Below, in pieces: positions 62,601-64,000 of a DNA stretch of 64,000 bases (the stretch's first letter is position 1; every line of letters starts with the position of its first letter). Where the stretch lies: assembly GCA_002095305.1 (NCBI GenBank), contig MIEI01000014.1, positions 1 through 64,000 of the forward strand. The letters run 5' to 3'. Made by a program: the position numbers and the translations under genes. Origin of the DNA: Pantoea brenneri (lineage in GTDB: Bacteria > Pseudomonadota > Gammaproteobacteria > Enterobacterales > Enterobacteriaceae). Below the pieces are notes generated by a model. That model made no database searches, was not told the DNA's origin, and was given only the letters and a program-made list of their open reading frames with translations.

Positions 62601-63618
62601 CATCGTAGCGCTGATGTCGACGCATTTTTTTTATTTCGCCCGCCAGTCGCGCCGCCAGCGCGCCGAGCGGCTGGGCCGGATCGTTGTGCACCGCCATCGG
62701 CAGCACATTGATCACCGGACCGGTGGCACACAGCGCGGCTGAACCGATGCGGCGCATAAAGATAAAACCGGCGGCAAAGTCGTTTTGTCCGCTGAGACGT
62801 GCCAGCCACAGCGAGACCAGCGCAATCGCGGTGTCAGCCGCGCTGAGCTGCAGCTGTTGGGTATGCGCCAGCAGGGCCTGAAAGTTATTGCTGTCCAGCG
62901 CAAAGCGATGGCGCAGCAGATCGGTACTGGCACTCTGGCCCGCCAGCGGCTGGTCGGAGAGCGACGCAGGCGCGGGAAGCTGCGCGCCTTTTTCGCGCCA
63001 GAACTGCGCATCACGCTGCCAGCCAGCAGATTGCTGGTAGCGCTGGTACTCTTCGACCACCTCGCTGAACGGCGTAAAGGGCGTCGGCTCGGGCGTTTCA
63101 TCACGCTGCCAGGCGCTATAAAGATTGGCAATACGGCGGGTCAGGGCGGTAAAGCTGAAGCCATCGACCACCAGATGATGATAACGCTGATACCAGTACC
63201 AGTGCTCATCACCCAGCCGCAACAGGCTGTGGTGGTACAGCGGCGCGCCGCTTATCACCCGCAGGTCACCAGACATATCCTGCTGCATCAGCGCACGAGC
63301 CGCGGCGACCGGATCGGTTGAATTGCGCAGGTCAATCACCTGCGGCGTAGCAAAGCGCTGCGGTGCAGACCACTGCTGTGGTTCACCGTCCTGCTCGCCA
63401 AACGCCATATTCAGCGTATCCGCTTCCTGCATGCCGGCAACGATTGCTTTGGCCAGCAGCGTGCTGTTGAGCGCGCCGCGCAGTTCGACAAAATGCGCCA
63501 CCGCGTAAGCATTAGCGTGCGGGGATAACTGGTCTGCGATCCAGATGCCGGGCTGAGCGGCAACCAGCGGCAACGTTTTCTGTTCAGTCAGGTTCGGGTT
63601 CATGATGATCTCAGACAT
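59692..63618 (-). CDS. entF: EntF, enterobactin synthase NRPS
   Basis: This 1308-residue single-module NRPS builds the cyclic trimer of dihydroxybenzoyl-serine. Domains in order: condensation with HHLVVDGFS (about 147-155), serine-specific adenylation with YTSGSTGRPKGV (about 612-624), carrier with GGHSLLAM (serine near 1017), and thioesterase with GYSLGGTLAQ (serine near 1148). E. coli EntF has 1293 residues. The ATG at 63618 has GGAG upstream and overlaps the ybdZ stop by eight bases. The frame runs 20 more codons upstream inside ybdZ without homology. Confidence 0.97.
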   Translation of the reverse strand: MSEIIMNPNLTEQKTLPLVAAQPGIWIADQLSPHANAYAVAHFVELRGALNSTLLAKAIVAGMQEADTLNMAFGEQDGEPQQWSAPQRFATPQVIDLRNSTDPVAAARALMQQDMSGDLRVISGAPLYHHSLLRLGDEHWYWYQRYHHLVVDGFSFTALTRRIANLYSAWQRDETPEPTPFTPFSEVVEEYQRYQQSAGWQRDAQFWREKGAQLPAPASLSDQPLAGQSASTDLLRHRFALDSNNFQALLAHTQQLQLSAADTAIALVSLWLARLSGQNDFAAGFIFMRRIGSAALCATGPVINVLPMAVHNDPAQPLGALAARLAGEIKKMRRHQRYDAEQVQRDLGRSGDSDPLYGPVINLKMFDYQLDFAGIKGVTHQLASGPVRDLEIAIYLSEQGDLTLELLANAQRYSEVTLRQHASRVDLLLSQLAADPDRPCGELDMLTPAEHQQLATLNQTAMPLPAETLSSLLLSQAQRTPQAPALADEAHQLTYQQMQQQVAALAQQLIAQGVKPGDIVAVALPRSVFLSLALQAIVSAGATYLPLDTGYPDDRLQMMLEDAAPKTLVTCHQLAGRLAALTPVTPLFYDALLTPNTSEISQQPRPQDGAYIIYTSGSTGRPKGVLVSHQAIVNRLLWMQDHYPLGSSDVVLQKTPSSFDVSVWELFWPLMVGAQLVMAPPDAHRDPEALQQLFARHRVTTTHFVPSMLAAFVATLQDADAVARCATLRQVFCSGEALPAELSRQWQNLTHVALHNLYGPTEAAVDVSYYPASGEELAAVEGASVPIGFPVWNTGLRILDARLQPVPPGVAGDLYLTGVQLAHGYLDRPDLTASRFVADPYGDGSRMYRTGDVARWLANGAVEYLGRSDDQLKIRGQRIELNEIDHALAALPGVEQAVTHALVLGGADPQQGDARQLVGYVVADQPIDAVAMRQALATQLPAHMVPVAIVQLAALPVSSNGKLDRKALPLPQTQTAEAGRDPHPGLETTLAQAFATLLERESISAQDDFFALGGHSLLAMRLAAQLRRRLNQPVSVGQIMVASTVEKLAALLSSESAEASRAGFEAVLPLRRGSGPTLFCFHPASGFAWQFSVLQRYLDARWSLLGIQSPDLTSPLNQASHLDAVCEAHLATIRQQQPHGPYYFLGYSLGGTLAQGIAARLEAAGETVAFLGLLDTWPPETQNWDEKRGENVLDPAVLEEVNREREQFIAAQRQQAGEGMEALFTTIEANYASSVRLLATARSARFNGRATLFLAEQTQQPGQDASRAWSSYVAELDIWPLDCAHVEIISPRMFEQIGPRLQQLLAAF

Positions 63619-63838
63619 CGTCGCTCCGGCTGGTGCTAGCGCTGGCGGTGACCGGACGAATATCGTGCCAGTTTTCATTCAGCCAGCTGAGGCAGATCGC
63701 CTGTGGCTGGGGACCAAATACCGGCTGCCAGCCAGACGGAATCGCCCGGAAGGCGGGCCATAAACTGTACTGTTGCTGGTTATTGATCAGTACATGACAA
63801 TCCTGCTGCGGATCGTCGAACGGATTAAGATGTTGCAT
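63611..63838 (-). CDS. ybdZ: YbdZ, MbtH-like protein for EntF
   Basis: This 75-residue MbtH-family protein binds and helps the EntF adenylation domain. Family marks are NPFDDP, QQYSLWPAF, PSGW and CLSWLNENWHDIRP. AGGAGA lies upstream of the ATG. It overlaps entF by eight bases and lies between fes and entF, as in E. coli. Confidence 0.95.
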   Translation of the reverse strand: MQHLNPFDDPQQDCHVLINNQQQYSLWPAFRAIPSGWQPVFGPQPQAICLSWLNENWHDIRPVTASASTSRSDDV

Positions 63839-63941
63839 ATTGGTCTCCTGCCCGTGATATCCAGGCGAGATATCGCCCTCATCCTGCGCGCCGCCGCTGA
63901 CCGCGAGCGACCTCGGGCGTGAAAGAGGGCCGATAAGCGAA

Positions 63942-64000
63942 TTACGGGTATTGCCACATTGCTTTTAATCCGGCCAGCAGGCCGCCGCGCCAGCAGAGCG
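63942..64000 (-). CDS. fes: Fes, ferric-enterobactin esterase, 3' end only
   Basis: The last codons before the window edge read LCWRGGLLAGLKAMWQYP and stop, on the minus strand. This matches the C-terminus of Fes (E. coli CWRGGLMQGLIDLWQP). Fes cuts imported ferric enterobactin to release iron. The rest of the gene, and most likely its Fur-controlled promoter, lies beyond the window. About 100 bases separate it from ybdZ. Confidence 0.85.
   Translation of the reverse strand, partial: LCWRGGLLAGLKAMWQYP

Overview
The window is chromosomal DNA of a gammaproteobacterium of the order Enterobacterales. Almost every protein is a close, near full-length relative of the Escherichia coli protein. The mix of conserved blocks with missing neighbours (no yhcC, elbB, yhbE, sugE or fepE) and the GC-rich codon use fit an Erwiniaceae member of the Pantoea/Erwinia type. 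That assignment is inferred from recognition of the proteins, not from a search.

Positions 1-13.1 kb match the E. coli 94-minute block: yjdC, dsbD, cutA, dcuA, aspA, fxsA, groES-groEL (with a heat-shock promoter), yjeI, epmB/efp, the entericidin pair ecnA/ecnB, blc and epmA. EF-P and two of its modification enzymes (EpmA, EpmB) therefore sit together. At 13.1-13.3 kb there is a synteny junction that holds a strong imperfect palindrome. From 13.3 to 49.4 kb the order follows the E. coli 72-minute block: degS, degQ, zapG, zapE, rplM-rpsI, sspA-sspB, the GOGAT locus, arcB with the sRNA ArcZ, mtgA, the rpoN operon (npr, rapZ, ptsN, hpf, rpoN), the LPS genes lptB-lptA-lptC-kdsC-kdsD, yrbG, the mlaFEDCB phospholipid transport operon, ibaG, murA, sfsB, ispB, rplU-rpmA and obgE.

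The most unusual part is 20.2-27.8 kb. Where E. coli carries gltBD, this genome has a 1843-residue glutamate-synthase-like protein followed on the same strand by a stand-alone CysJ-type diflavin reductase. No GltD is present in the window. This suggests a glutamate synthase served by a diflavin reductase, a pairing I do not recognise as described.

From 49.5 kb to the end lies an enterobactin locus: entC-E-B-A-H, fepB, entS, fepD-G-C, entF, ybdZ and the 3' tip of fes. It holds two Fur-box-like sites and lies directly next to obgE, unlike in E. coli. Together these genes make, export and re-import the catecholate siderophore.

Three genes on the minus strand (dsbD, kdsD, yrbG) are each broken by loss of one base from a run of three C or G. 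In each case adding one base restores the full-length protein. The shared signature suggests sequencing or consensus error as much as true gene loss.
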